From NCBI GenBank assembly GCA_963732415.1, contig CAVSZK010000015.1, forward strand, positions 186,001-250,000: 64,000 bases of DNA. Reading direction: 5' to 3'. The DNA is from RPQJ01 sp963732415 (lineage in GTDB: Bacteria; Pseudomonadota; Gammaproteobacteria; Steroidobacterales; Steroidobacteraceae). Shown piece by piece: positions 34,863 to 43,315 of this stretch. Numbering within the stretch: position 1 is the first letter of the stretch; each line of letters starts with the position of its first letter. A model generated the notes under the pieces. The model was not told the origin of the DNA, ran no database searches, and saw nothing but the letters and a program-made list of their open reading frames with translations. The translations under genes were made by a program, and so were the position numbers.

Positions 34863-35651
34863 TCAGCCTTTCAGTCCCTGCACGACCATGCGGTCCGTCA
34901 GGCGCGCCATCAGCCTCGGAAAGGTGCGTGCCAGGAAGGCCGTCGACCGCGCGCGCCAACTGCCCGGAATGATCATGAAGTCACCCCGCTCGAGACCGCG
35001 AGTCACCTGGGTGACAAGATCCTCCAGCGTAACCGTGCCAGCAAACTGCTTGGTCTGCAGCGTGACCGCGGGCGCCGTCCGTCGCTCCTCTTCCACCATC
35101 GGCGTCCCGACCTCGGGCGGACAGATGGCGGACACCAGAATGCCGCGCGTCTTGCATTCGATGCGCAGCGCCGAGGCAAGACCGAGCACGCCGAACTTTG
35201 ACGAGCTGTAGGCCGCGTAGCCGTAATTGCTCACGATTCCGGCGAGCGAAGCGACGAGCGCAAGGCGACCGCCTATGCGCATGTGCGGCAGGACGGCCGC
35301 CGCGAAGTTGCGGCTGCCCTTCAGGTTGACGTCGATGACGAAGTCATAACGCTCGCTCGTGATCTCGAGAAACGGCAGCGCGACCTGGACGCCCGCCGAG
35401 TTGATCGCAACGTCCGGAGGCCCGATTTGCGCCACTGCCTGACGCACGGCCAACTCGACACGGTCTGCGTCCCTTACGTCCACCTCGAAGAACACGACCC
35501 CCGGGCAGTCCTTCTGCAGGCGTGCGCGTGCCTCGTCCGTGAACTTGAGGTCAAACGCAGCGACGCGCGAGCCGTGCTTCGCAAAGGCTTCGGCCAATGC
35601 CTGGCCGATTCCACTGCCGGCGCCTGTGACGAACACTACTCTGCACTGCAT
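34863..35651 (-). CDS. Short-chain dehydrogenase/reductase
   Basis: A 262-aa classical SDR. The cofactor motif is TGAGSGIGQALA (TGxxxGIG), an Asp after strand 2 (AAFDLKF) favours NAD(H), NSAGV is in place of NNAG, and the active-site Ser/Tyr/Lys lie in LVASLAGIVSNYGYAAYSSSKFG. A C-terminal hydrophobic-basic tail (GSWRARSTAFLARTFPRLMARL) might bind membrane. Its TGA is followed after two bases by the next start, giving a tight operon arrangement. The substrate is unknown. Confidence 0.92.
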   Translation of the reverse strand: MQCRVVFVTGAGSGIGQALAEAFAKHGSRVAAFDLKFTDEARARLQKDCPGVVFFEVDVRDADRVELAVRQAVAQIGPPDVAINSAGVQVALPFLEITSERYDFVIDVNLKGSRNFAAAVLPHMRIGGRLALVASLAGIVSNYGYAAYSSSKFGVLGLASALRIECKTRGILVSAICPPEVGTPMVEEERRTAPAVTLQTKQFAGTVTLEDLVTQVTRGLERGDFMIIPGSWRARSTAFLARTFPRLMARLTDRMVVQGLKG

Positions 35652-35708
35652 GGTCAAGTCAGTTGCCCATGTCGTTCGACGGCAGGTCGGGTGTCGTCTT
35701 CACTGCAG

Positions 35709-36215
35709 TCAGCGCGTGTACTTCGGAATCTGCGCCGAGATGTAGTTCATTGCGCTCAGGCCCTGGTCCTTGATGCCCTGGTCGGCCCACGCCTTGATCA
35801 GGCTTGCGTCCATCATGTTGATGTAGGTGCCGTCCTTCAGGAAATTGACGTTGGCGCCAAACACGACCATGAAGGTGTCCGTGTCCTCGGTATTGCTGGC
35901 GGGCGTGTTGAACTCGTGGATCGAACCGCCGGGCTCGAAGATGTAGCAGCCCGCGGTCTGCTTCTGGTCCGGGTATTCCGTGTAGTACCAGCAGCCGGAC
36001 ATCGTGTAGAGATGCACCGTGCCGGTGTGGAAGTGCAGCGGCAGGGTAACGCCGGGTGCAAACCTGATGCGCAGGACCCAGACGCCGTTGTACGGATCGA
36101 GGAACAGTGGGTGCGCCTTGATGCCGGGGTGCAGCAGGCCCTCGAGGAACTTGCTGAGGTTGGTATCGACCGTGAGCAGTTTGTCCTGGTGGGTAAATGC
36201 TTCGGGCAGTGACAT
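35709..36215 (-). CDS. Cupin, 2,4'-dihydroxyacetophenone dioxygenase-like
   Basis: A 168-aa single-domain cupin. The metal-binding cupin motifs appear as LPLHFHTGTVHLYTMSGCWYY (His-x-His, later Glu/Tyr) and YIFEPGGSIHEFNTP (second His). Overall pattern and length resemble the ChrR-like cupins annotated as 2,4'-dihydroxyacetophenone dioxygenase, which cleave a C-C bond next to a keto group. Assigning that exact reaction would be over-reading. ATG 36215 fits the family N-terminus. A stem-loop (36246-36301) separates it from the upstream DUF3604 gene. Confidence 0.85.
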   Translation of the reverse strand: MSLPEAFTHQDKLLTVDTNLSKFLEGLLHPGIKAHPLFLDPYNGVWVLRIRFAPGVTLPLHFHTGTVHLYTMSGCWYYTEYPDQKQTAGCYIFEPGGSIHEFNTPASNTEDTDTFMVVFGANVNFLKDGTYINMMDASLIKAWADQGIKDQGLSAMNYISAQIPKYTR

Positions 36216-36245
36216 GGTGGTGTTGCTCTCTGGTCTGTGGAAAAT

Positions 36246-36301
36246 CCGCGGGATCGACTCACGCTTCAGCCAGAGCCGAGGGGCCGTGAGTCGACCCGCG
36301 G
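36246..36301 (-). repeat. Intercistronic stem-loop, copy 1
   Basis: Arms CCGCGGGATCGACTCACG (36246-36263) and CGTGAGTCGACCCGCGG (36285-36301) form 17 pairs with one bulged base and a 21-nt loop, 11 nt after the DUF3604 stop (36313). On the minus-strand RNA the stem is followed by AUUUUCC, a weak U-run. A homologous element lies at 38230-38284. It may be an attenuator, an mRNA-stability hairpin or a mobile REP-like unit. Confidence 0.85.
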
Positions 36302-36312
36302 GAGGGGGCTTT

Positions 36313-38184
36313 TTACCTGCCGCTGGGCGTGTACCAGATCGGCGACGTCCAGGCTCGCTCCTGGATCGTGGCGGGGAAGTCCTTCGGCGGGTCGATGCCA
36401 AGCGCCTTGGCGTCGTAGGTGGACCAGCGTGGCGTCGGGATCTCGAGGACCCTGACGTAGTAGAAGGCCGGAACGGCCGGGTCGAAGTCCGGGTCCTTCC
36501 AGACCGTGGCAAGTTCCGGGCTGCCGATGGTGTTGGTGTACGACGCGTTCTTGACGTCGACACTGTTGCCGACCGGTGGCAGCTTGCCGTCAGCGCCGAT
36601 CCTGCGGTTGCCGGACCAGGCCACGTCGTAGATCTTGTCGTGCGTCTTGCCGGCCGCGTCCACCCAGCCCTTGATCACCTGGATCCGGTCGAGATTGCCG
36701 CTGTTCGGGTCCTTCGAGGCAGCGATCATCAGCCGCGGCGCCGACTTCCTTGCGGCAGGCTTGAGGTCGCCGCCCATCGGCACGCCGTTACTGTAGCCGA
36801 CACGTACCCATTCACGGTCGCCCGGCTTCGCCTCGCCGAAGTCATACCCACCGAACACCCGCACGACGATCCGCGTACCGCTGGTGGCCCAGGTCTCCTT
36901 GCGCGCCATGGCGTCGTAGATGGATTCGCGTGTGTTCTCCTCGGCCCAGACGCATGAAAGCCCGGCCGAACCCTGCTCGATCTTCGACGGCTCGCCAGGA
37001 ACGCCCTCGAGCAACCGCGCGTGCGGGGTGCTCGACTTGAGGTTGTGCTCACCGGTGAATGCAAACTCCTCGTGCGAGACGATCGCCGTGTGGATGTCGC
37101 CGCCACCGACGACGCCGTACTTGAACGGGTTTACGCCGATGCTCTTCTCGAGTGCCAGTCCGTTCTCGAAGGCATTGCGAACGTAATTGGTCGTCAATAC
37201 CTTGACCGTACCGGGCCCTGCCACGGGCTTGGTCCAGATCTCGAAACCCGCGAATTCGTCGTTCGGGGCGACCAACGGATTCGTTTCCGACTGACCCTTG
37301 GTCTGCACGATTTCCGTCAGCCGCTCATTGCGCGCCCGCGTCTCGGCGTAAGCACGTGTGATCGGCTTGCCGTCCGAATCCGTGAGGGCGAACATGGCAC
37401 CGTTGCTCAGGTTGCCGTTGTGCGGAATCGCGAGCAACTGCGTTCCCTTCGCGCGCTGGGCGTCCATCCATTTCCAGAGGTCCTCGGGCCGCTGCGAATC
37501 GAAATACGAAAACGGCACCGGCAGGTCCTTGCCCGACCGGAAGATGACGTTCCGGTGCAGGTTGGACATGTTGGGCTGCGACGACCACTCGTAGCCGATC
37601 AGCGTGGTGAACTTGCCGGGCTCGTTGAAACTGTTGGCGATCTCGATGTACTGGTCCCAGATCGTGCGCTTGAGTTCGGGGTCCGCCAGCACCGGGTCGG
37701 CCTTGATGCTGCCGTCGGGCTGGATCGTCTCGGAAACGAGCTTGTAGAACACCTTCGTCGCTTTCGTCACGTCGTTGCCCGAACTGGTGACCTCCTGGGC
37801 CAGCGCGTGCTTCGACAGCGGATCGTTCGGGTCGTACATGCGGAGCAGCACGCCCAGGTATTCGGAATGATCCGACACCGCCAGGAAATCGAGCGGCACC
37901 TTGAGCTGGACGTCGTAGCCGGCCGGGTGCTTCACCATTTCTCCACGCGCGTGGCGATAGGAAGTATCGGGTCCCAACCGGACGTTGTAGATCGCCTCGT
38001 CGAACGACCACCCGGTGTGCTGGTGTGTCTGGCCGAAGTAGGGATTGCGCAGCTCGTTGTATCCCTTCGTGTGCACCGGCGCGGCCTGCTCGACTGCAGA
38101 CCCCGCCAGCGACGAGAGCGCCAGCGCTAAACCGATCGCGGTTGTGGCCAGCCGGGATGGGTATTTCGTAACAGAAGACGGCAT
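36313..38184 (-). CDS. DUF3604 family exported protein (paralogue A)
   Basis: A 623-aa protein, probably a periplasmic metal-dependent hydrolase. A hydrophobic N-terminus (about 12-32) serves as signal peptide. PHP-like motifs: GQTHQHT (H54, H56), AVSDHSEYLG (D105, H106), GYEWSSQ, NLHRNVIFR, LAIPHNGN, VVGGGDIHTA and the shared end QERAWTSPIWYTP. The HxH and repeated D/H pairs fit a di- or trinuclear metal site. DUF3604 has no established reaction that I can name. GGAGAG precedes ATG 38184. It lies between two copies of a stem-loop repeat. Paralogues: 41371-43293 and 43316-45283. Confidence 0.88.
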   Translation of the reverse strand: MPSSVTKYPSRLATTAIGLALALSSLAGSAVEQAAPVHTKGYNELRNPYFGQTHQHTGWSFDEAIYNVRLGPDTSYRHARGEMVKHPAGYDVQLKVPLDFLAVSDHSEYLGVLLRMYDPNDPLSKHALAQEVTSSGNDVTKATKVFYKLVSETIQPDGSIKADPVLADPELKRTIWDQYIEIANSFNEPGKFTTLIGYEWSSQPNMSNLHRNVIFRSGKDLPVPFSYFDSQRPEDLWKWMDAQRAKGTQLLAIPHNGNLSNGAMFALTDSDGKPITRAYAETRARNERLTEIVQTKGQSETNPLVAPNDEFAGFEIWTKPVAGPGTVKVLTTNYVRNAFENGLALEKSIGVNPFKYGVVGGGDIHTAIVSHEEFAFTGEHNLKSSTPHARLLEGVPGEPSKIEQGSAGLSCVWAEENTRESIYDAMARKETWATSGTRIVVRVFGGYDFGEAKPGDREWVRVGYSNGVPMGGDLKPAARKSAPRLMIAASKDPNSGNLDRIQVIKGWVDAAGKTHDKIYDVAWSGNRRIGADGKLPPVGNSVDVKNASYTNTIGSPELATVWKDPDFDPAVPAFYYVRVLEIPTPRWSTYDAKALGIDPPKDFPATIQERAWTSPIWYTPSGR

Positions 38185-38229
38185 TTCATCTCTCCAGCAT
38201 GTCAGGACGCTCCGTGGCATGGGGGAAAG

Positions 38230-38284
38230 CCGCGGTGTCGACTCACGATTCAACCGATGTTGAGTGGCCGTGAGCCGACCCGCG
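38230..38284 (-). repeat. Intercistronic stem-loop, copy 2
   Basis: Left arm CCGCGGTGTCGACTCACG (38230-38247) and right arm CGTGAGCCGACCCGCG (38269-38284) enclose a 21-nt loop, 12 nt after the stop of the DUF2950 gene (38297). Relative to copy 1, the right arm differs by one base, which on the minus-strand RNA leaves a G-U pair, so pairing is preserved in the sense transcript only. Confidence 0.85.
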
Positions 38285-38296
38285 ACGGGGGCCCAT

Positions 38297-39241
38297 TTAC
38301 CCGTTGCCGGGATCCGTAACCGCCACCCAGGAGCTGTCGGGATCGAACACCTCGATCTTCTCGACGGCCGCCGCGGTGTCTTCGCCCAGGTCCTTCTGGA
38401 AGACCACGCCGTCCTGGTCGACGATGAACGTCATGACGCCGCTGACCTGGTAGTCCGCAGGCCAGGCAACGAGCGCAAATCCCCGCGTGAGCAGGCCATT
38501 CGCGAAGTAGTCGCGCGCGCCACCATTCGCGTTCGAGCCCTGCGCGTAGAGCATGCGGTAGTAATAGCCGTGGTAGGGCATCTTGCCGCCAGCGCGATAG
38601 CCCTCGCCCGCGGCTCCGGCGACAAAGGGGCCGGCCGGGCTCGGTGCTTCGTCCTCGCCGGTGGGCCAGTAGAGTCCGTTGTGCAACCCCTCATCGCTGA
38701 TCAGCTTGAGTGCATAGATGCCGGCGCGATCGCCATCGCGTCCGTCGGACGCATAATCGTTCTGCGCGTCCACGAAGCCACGGCACACGGCGATGGCACC
38801 GAGCTCGTTGGTGCCGATGCGGCGATAGACGAGTTCGTCGGCGCCCTTCGCGCCGTCGAGCACCCAGCGTCCGTCACGCCGGGTTACCGGGATCGCGAAC
38901 GGCCACTGCTTGTCACCTATGACCAGGACCATCGTGTCGTCGCCGTCGGGCACCAGCGAGTGGCCCTGGCGGTAGGCCGCCACGAAGTCCGCGCGGTCGT
39001 TCTTGTCCTGCACGGTATCGCCGGACGACAGCACGGTTTCGCTGTCGGGGCCGAGCAATTGCTGCAGCCTGGCCGTGTCGTCCTTCTCGAGCGCAGCAAC
39101 CAGTGCCGAGACCGCCGCGTCGGCCGAATCGAAGGAGGCGTGGTCGGTGCCTTTGTGCGCGCAGCCGGCCACGAACAGGGCCACCAGCAGGAACGCGAGG
39201 CCGGCCTTCAGCGCTGTAAACCGTGTGTCGATACGAATCAT
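38297..39241 (-). CDS. DUF2950 family lipoprotein
   Basis: A 314-aa exported protein; lipobox LFVAGC (Cys near residue 27). DUF2950 features: FDSADAAVSALVAALEKDDTARLQQLLGPDSE, TVQDKNDRADFVAAYRQGH, QWPFAIPVTRRDGRWVLDGAKGADELVYRRIGTNELGAIAVCRGFVDAQNDYA and the closing FIVDQDGVVFQKDLGEDT. The function is unknown. DUF2950 genes are often next to DUF3300 genes, as here (19 bp gap). ATG 39241 gives the signal; a longer in-frame extension overlaps the DUF3300 gene and is rejected. Confidence 0.9.
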   Translation of the reverse strand: MIRIDTRFTALKAGLAFLLVALFVAGCAHKGTDHASFDSADAAVSALVAALEKDDTARLQQLLGPDSETVLSSGDTVQDKNDRADFVAAYRQGHSLVPDGDDTMVLVIGDKQWPFAIPVTRRDGRWVLDGAKGADELVYRRIGTNELGAIAVCRGFVDAQNDYASDGRDGDRAGIYALKLISDEGLHNGLYWPTGEDEAPSPAGPFVAGAAGEGYRAGGKMPYHGYYYRMLYAQGSNANGGARDYFANGLLTRGFALVAWPADYQVSGVMTFIVDQDGVVFQKDLGEDTAAAVEKIEVFDPDSSWVAVTDPGNG

Positions 39242-39260
39242 TTTCGCGTACTCCGTCCTG

Positions 39261-40931
39261 TTACCTGGACTTCTTGCCCGAGGTGCCCTTGGCTTTCGCG
39301 GGCACGCCGCCCGGCATGCTCTGCTTGCCGCGCGTGCTCGCTGCACGGTCATTGCCGCCGCCCTTGGCCCCCGAGACAGCGCTGGATTTGGTGCGCTCCG
39401 GCACGGCCGCAGGCTTGCTGGTGGGCTTGCTCGCCTTCGCTGCCGACGGCGCCGAATAGCCGCGATCCGAAGCGGTCGAACGCGCTGAGCTCGCCGCCGG
39501 CCTGGCGTCCGGACGATTGACAGTGGGCGCCGCTGCCTTGGCTGCGGGCTTTGCGGCGGGCGCCGCGCTCGCCACCTTGCTTTTGGCATCCGGGGCGCTC
39601 GGCTGTCCGCCCGAGTACGAGCCCTGCACCTTCGGCAGGTCGCGCGAGGCAGCCGAAGATGCGTTGGGCCTCGCATCCGGCACCTTGCTCTTCGCACCCT
39701 GCTGCGCGCCCGCGTACGAACTCTGCCCTTTCCATTCGTCTGCACCGGGCGCCGGGCGTTTCGGCCCTTTCCCGGCCTCCGCGTTCAACGAATTCAGTTC
39801 CGGCCGGTTCGGCTTGGCTGCCGTGATCGGGCTGTTTGCCTTGCGCGACTGTCCGTCCCGGTTTGCTCCGTTGTAACCCGACCGATTGTTGTCGTAGTGG
39901 TCCCAGTAGCTGTTGCCGCCGGTGTTGATGACGACGTTGCCGTTGTTCACGTAGTTGTTGCCGTTGCGTCCACCATATCCGGGCGGACGGTTGTAGCCGT
40001 GGCTCGGGTAATAGCCGTTGCCGTATCTCGGACGGTAGGGATAGGGCGGGTGGTAAGGCATCGGCGGGCCGTAATACCTCGGGTTGTAGTAGCCGCTCTT
40101 GTACCAGTCGTCGTCGTCGTCATCGAAGATGTTGGCGACGAGGATGCCTGCGCCAAATGACAGGAGGCCGGTCGCGACCAGCGCGCCCGTGCTGTGGCCG
40201 GTGGACTCGGTCGTCGTCGTGGTCGTTGCGGGCGCGACCGCCGTCGCGGGCGCTGGTGCATAGACCGCAACCGGGTCGTACTGCGGTACGTACACGACCT
40301 GCGAACTCGGTGGCGATACGGTGATGACCTCGTGGCCGTCCTGGACCTCGGTCGCCACCGTCATCTGCTCGGAGCTCTTCAGGTTTCCCACGTCCTTGGC
40401 CTGCACACGCAGGCGCTGCACCGCTTCGAGCACGCCCGCCTGGTCATTGACGTAAGCCTGGCCGAGCTCGGTGGTCCAGCCCATCTCCTGGCACATCATG
40501 TCGATGACTTCCGGCGACTGCAGGAGCCCGCGCACCGGCGGCGTAAAGCCCACCTGCTTCGCGGCCTCGTCGAGCGCCTTGCCTTCGAGACCCGCGTTTT
40601 GTAGCAGCCAGTTGCCTGCGTCGAGCACTTCCTGGGGATTCGTCGATGCGACCAGCACTTCGCCGAGCACCGGGTCCGGATACAGCGCGACCGGCGCCAG
40701 CAGCTCTTCCATCGCCTCCGGCGTCCAGGTCGTCGCGCTGGCCTGCAGCGGTTGAGGCGGCTGCGCGGCGACCTGCTGGGCGGCGTCCGGAGCCGTCTGC
40801 GCCGTGGCTGCGGGTGGGCTTGCCGTGGCCGCGGGGGCTGGCTCCTTGCTGCCGCAGCCCGACAGGGCGATCGCAACGCCGATCGACAGCGCCAGAGAGA
40901 GCCCATGCAGGGGCTTCGATGTGAATTCCAT
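39261..40931 (-). CDS. DUF3300 family lipoprotein
   Basis: A 556-aa exported lipoprotein; lipobox AIALSGC (Cys near 26). The DUF3300 domain (about 70-230) has LLAPVALYPDPVLGEVLVASTNPQEVLDAGNWLLQN and MCQEMGWTTELGQAYVNDQAGVLEAVQRLR, then VVYVPQYDPVAVYAP. A Tyr/Gly/Asn/Pro-rich segment follows, about 290-370. The last 170 residues are low-complexity Ala/Ser/Lys-rich and disordered (KSKVPDARPNASSAAS ...). The function is unknown; its DUF2950 neighbour is typical. AGGAG precedes ATG 40931. The Lys-rich tail could bind peptidoglycan or acidic polymers (guess). Confidence 0.9.
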   Translation of the reverse strand: MEFTSKPLHGLSLALSIGVAIALSGCGSKEPAPAATASPPAATAQTAPDAAQQVAAQPPQPLQASATTWTPEAMEELLAPVALYPDPVLGEVLVASTNPQEVLDAGNWLLQNAGLEGKALDEAAKQVGFTPPVRGLLQSPEVIDMMCQEMGWTTELGQAYVNDQAGVLEAVQRLRVQAKDVGNLKSSEQMTVATEVQDGHEVITVSPPSSQVVYVPQYDPVAVYAPAPATAVAPATTTTTTESTGHSTGALVATGLLSFGAGILVANIFDDDDDDWYKSGYYNPRYYGPPMPYHPPYPYRPRYGNGYYPSHGYNRPPGYGGRNGNNYVNNGNVVINTGGNSYWDHYDNNRSGYNGANRDGQSRKANSPITAAKPNRPELNSLNAEAGKGPKRPAPGADEWKGQSSYAGAQQGAKSKVPDARPNASSAASRDLPKVQGSYSGGQPSAPDAKSKVASAAPAAKPAAKAAAPTVNRPDARPAASSARSTASDRGYSAPSAAKASKPTSKPAAVPERTKSSAVSGAKGGGNDRAASTRGKQSMPGGVPAKAKGTSGKKSR

Positions 40932-40972
40932 GAAAATCTCCTGTCCTCGCCGGTCCGGAATCGTCGGCGGAC

Positions 40973-41305
40973 CTATTTGCTGACCGACCAGCCCGAACTG
41001 TCCTTGTCGTCCTTCTTGTCGTTCTTGTCGTTCTTGTCCTTCTTGTCGTCCTTGTCCTTCTTGTCGTTGTCGTCTTTCCGGTCCTTCAGATCCTTGTCGT
41101 CGATGTTGGTCGCCTTCTTGGCCGTATCTGACGCAGCTTCCTTCGGGTCGCAGCGCCCGCCGACGCCGACCGTCGCCTTCGCCGCGGCGCTCTTCGCGGC
41201 TTTCTCCGCGGTGCAATCCGGGTCGAGCGGTCCAGCGCTGACTGCCGTAACTGCCAGCACCAGCGCAAGGCCGAAGCCCAGTCGCGAGTTGAATGAATTG
41301 ATCAT
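40973..41305 (-). CDS. Small exported Asp/Lys-rich protein
   Basis: A 110-aa protein with a signal peptide (about 1-24, ending AVSAGP). A Cys-containing middle part (DCTAEKAAKSAAAKATVGVGGRCDP) has two cysteines, C31 and C52, that could form a disulfide. The C-terminal third is a run of D and K residues (repeats of KDDKKDKND type). GGAGAG lies before ATG 41305. No family was recognised. A charge-balanced disordered tail suggests a flexible periplasmic or metal/polymer-binding segment (inference). Confidence 0.75.
   Translation of the reverse strand: MINSFNSRLGFGLALVLAVTAVSAGPLDPDCTAEKAAKSAAAKATVGVGGRCDPKEAASDTAKKATNIDDKDLKDRKDDNDKKDKDDKKDKNDKNDKKDDKDSSGWSVSK
41000..41104 (-). repeat. Degenerate tandem repeat encoding the Asp/Lys tail
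   Basis: Repeated units built from GTCCTT, GTCGTT and CTTCTTGTC on the plus strand encode alternating D and K codons (GAC/AAG/AAC on the minus strand). Units are degenerate; the stretch is prone to slippage and length variation. Confidence 0.75.
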
Positions 41306-41370
41306 GCTTTCTCTCCTGTCGGTAGATGAAACCGGCCGTGCAATTATTCGCTGCGGCTCGGCATCCTGTG

Positions 41371-43293
41371 TTACGGCGTGTACCAGATGGGCGATGCCCA
41401 CGCCCGCTCCTGAATCGTCGAGGGCACGTCCGGCAACAGTGGCAGCTTGTTGCGGACGGCGTCGTAGGTCGTCCACCGCGGCGTCGGTATTTCGAGCACG
41501 CGAACGTAGTAAAGCGCGGGCTTGGCCGGGTCGAAGTCGGGATCGGTCCACGCGCCCATCAGTTCGGGGCTGCCGATGGAATTGGTGTAGGTCGCTTTCG
41601 TTACGTCCACCGTGTTTCCGACGGGCGGGACCTTACCGTTGCTGCCGCGCTTGCGATCGCCGCTCCAGACGACGTCGATCACCTTGTCCTGCGGCTCGCC
41701 ATTTGCGTCGACCATGCCTTTGATGATCTGGATGCGATCTAGATTGGCGCCGTTTGGATCTTTTGCCGCCCAGACAGTGAACGTCGGGGCCTTGGATGCC
41801 TTCTCGATCGTGCCGCCCATCGGCACGCCATTGCGATAGCCCTGCTCCACCAGTTCACGCGGGTTCGTGGATGCGGGGCCCAAGTTCGCGCCGCCGAAGA
41901 AACGCACCTTGATGCGCGTGCCCGACGTGACGAAGGTCTCGCGTGCGGCCATTGCGTCCCAGACAGCGCCGCGCGTGTTGCGAGTCGCCCAGACGGCGGC
42001 CAGTGAACCGGGGTTTGACTCCTTTGACTTGATCCAACCGTCGATCTCGCCATCACGTCGCGCCTCAAGCGTGCCGTCCGCCGGGCCATGACTGCCGATG
42101 TAGTCGTCTTCGGCGACGTCGGAGGGCAGCCCGTTGTGATTGTCGGTGCCGCCAATGAAGCCGAGCTGGTAAGGGTTCGCACCCAGCTTCTGCTGGTAGT
42201 CGAGACCCTTGGTCACGGCCCAGCGCACGAAGTCCTCCTTTTTGAAGGTGCGGCCGCTGAACGACCCGACGCTATCGGCATTCTCGAAATTCGCAAACTC
42301 GTCGGCCGGCCAGAAGCTCCGATGAACCTCGGAATTGCCCTTGATTTGCATCATCTCGATCAGGCGCTCGAAATGGCTGCGCAGGCGCGCGTAGTCGGCC
42401 GTGATCGGCTTGCCTGAGTTGTCGAGCGGCTCGAACATCAAGCCCTTGCTGCCGTTCGAATTGTGCGGAATCGCCAGCAGCCGCGAGCCGCTCTTCTCCT
42501 GCTCGGCCATCCACGCCCAGAGTTTCTCCTCGTCATTGCTGTCCAGCGCCGAGAACGGCATGTCCGGAACATTCAGGTCCCGGAAGATGACGTTGCGATG
42601 CATGTTTCCGGCCTTCGGGGCGGCCGTCCACTCGTAGCCCGCCAGCGTCGTGAATTTGCCGGGCCGGTAGTTGTCGATCGCGGCCTTGATCTCGACATCC
42701 TTCCAGGCGCTGCGCGTCGTTTCGGGGCCGGCGTAGAAAGGCGGGTGGGTCGGGTTGTCACCGCGGTTGTTGCTGACCACGTACTTGACGAACCACTCGC
42801 GCTGCTCGTCGACGGACTTGAGATTGCGCAACTCCTCGAGCATCGGGTTGTCGCTGCCTTTGGCGCCCGGGACCTGCGTCGAGTACATCTCGCCGATGAA
42901 CTCGGCGTGGTCGGAGACGGCTACCCAGTCAAGCGGCCGGCCGATGTTGTGCTGCTGGCCGTTCACGACGACGTCACCGCCCTGCGCGAACTTGTAGGCC
43001 TCGTCTGGAGTAATCCGCGCGCCGCCGATGTATGCGTCGAGCGAGTAGGACGTGTGCACGTGCGTCTCGCCGAAGTAGGCGTCCTTCAGCGGGTTCTCCA
43101 CCACCGCGGCCTCGAGCTGCTCGACCGTCGGCGCTGGCGCGGGAGCTACGGCCGCGGGTGCCGCCGCAGTCGCCGCGTTCTTCGGCTGTTCGGCGCCACG
43201 GCCGCAACCCGCAAGACTGGCGACTACCGCGCACAGCGTTGCGGCCGCAATGGCGGCGGCCTGGGGCCGCACGGCGTTCAGGTGAGTGTTCAT
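41371..43293 (-). CDS. DUF3604 family lipoprotein (paralogue B)
   Basis: A 640-aa protein with lipobox SLAGC (Cys30), so probably anchored in the envelope, unlike paralogues A and C. Motifs: GETHVHT (H78, H80), AVSDHAEFIG (D128, H129), GYEWTAAPKAGNMHRNVIFRD, LAIPHNSN, GGTDNHNG, TSGTRIKVRFFGG and the end QERAWASPIWYTP. Metal ligands are conserved with the other two copies. It lies 22 bp downstream of paralogue C, giving a tandem pair. Role: possible metallo-hydrolase; reaction unknown. Confidence 0.88.
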   Translation of the reverse strand: MNTHLNAVRPQAAAIAAATLCAVVASLAGCGRGAEQPKNAATAAAPAAVAPAPAPTVEQLEAAVVENPLKDAYFGETHVHTSYSLDAYIGGARITPDEAYKFAQGGDVVVNGQQHNIGRPLDWVAVSDHAEFIGEMYSTQVPGAKGSDNPMLEELRNLKSVDEQREWFVKYVVSNNRGDNPTHPPFYAGPETTRSAWKDVEIKAAIDNYRPGKFTTLAGYEWTAAPKAGNMHRNVIFRDLNVPDMPFSALDSNDEEKLWAWMAEQEKSGSRLLAIPHNSNGSKGLMFEPLDNSGKPITADYARLRSHFERLIEMMQIKGNSEVHRSFWPADEFANFENADSVGSFSGRTFKKEDFVRWAVTKGLDYQQKLGANPYQLGFIGGTDNHNGLPSDVAEDDYIGSHGPADGTLEARRDGEIDGWIKSKESNPGSLAAVWATRNTRGAVWDAMAARETFVTSGTRIKVRFFGGANLGPASTNPRELVEQGYRNGVPMGGTIEKASKAPTFTVWAAKDPNGANLDRIQIIKGMVDANGEPQDKVIDVVWSGDRKRGSNGKVPPVGNTVDVTKATYTNSIGSPELMGAWTDPDFDPAKPALYYVRVLEIPTPRWTTYDAVRNKLPLLPDVPSTIQERAWASPIWYTP

Positions 43294-43315
43294 GGATGTG
43301 CTCTTGCTGCGATGT

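Noticed and set aside
33355..35211. Long plus-strand open frame opposite the VOC-SRPBCC and SDR genes
   Set aside because: Arg/His-rich translation without family signatures; opposing strand carries clear enzymes with ribosome-binding sites.
38264..39520. Plus-strand open frame opposite DUF2950/DUF3300
   Set aside because: Shadow of DUF2950 and the DUF3300 tail; no start signal or domain.
41000..41104. Short repeats that could suggest a CRISPR array
   Set aside because: Units are degenerate, contiguous and without spacers, and encode the Asp/Lys tail of an exported protein.
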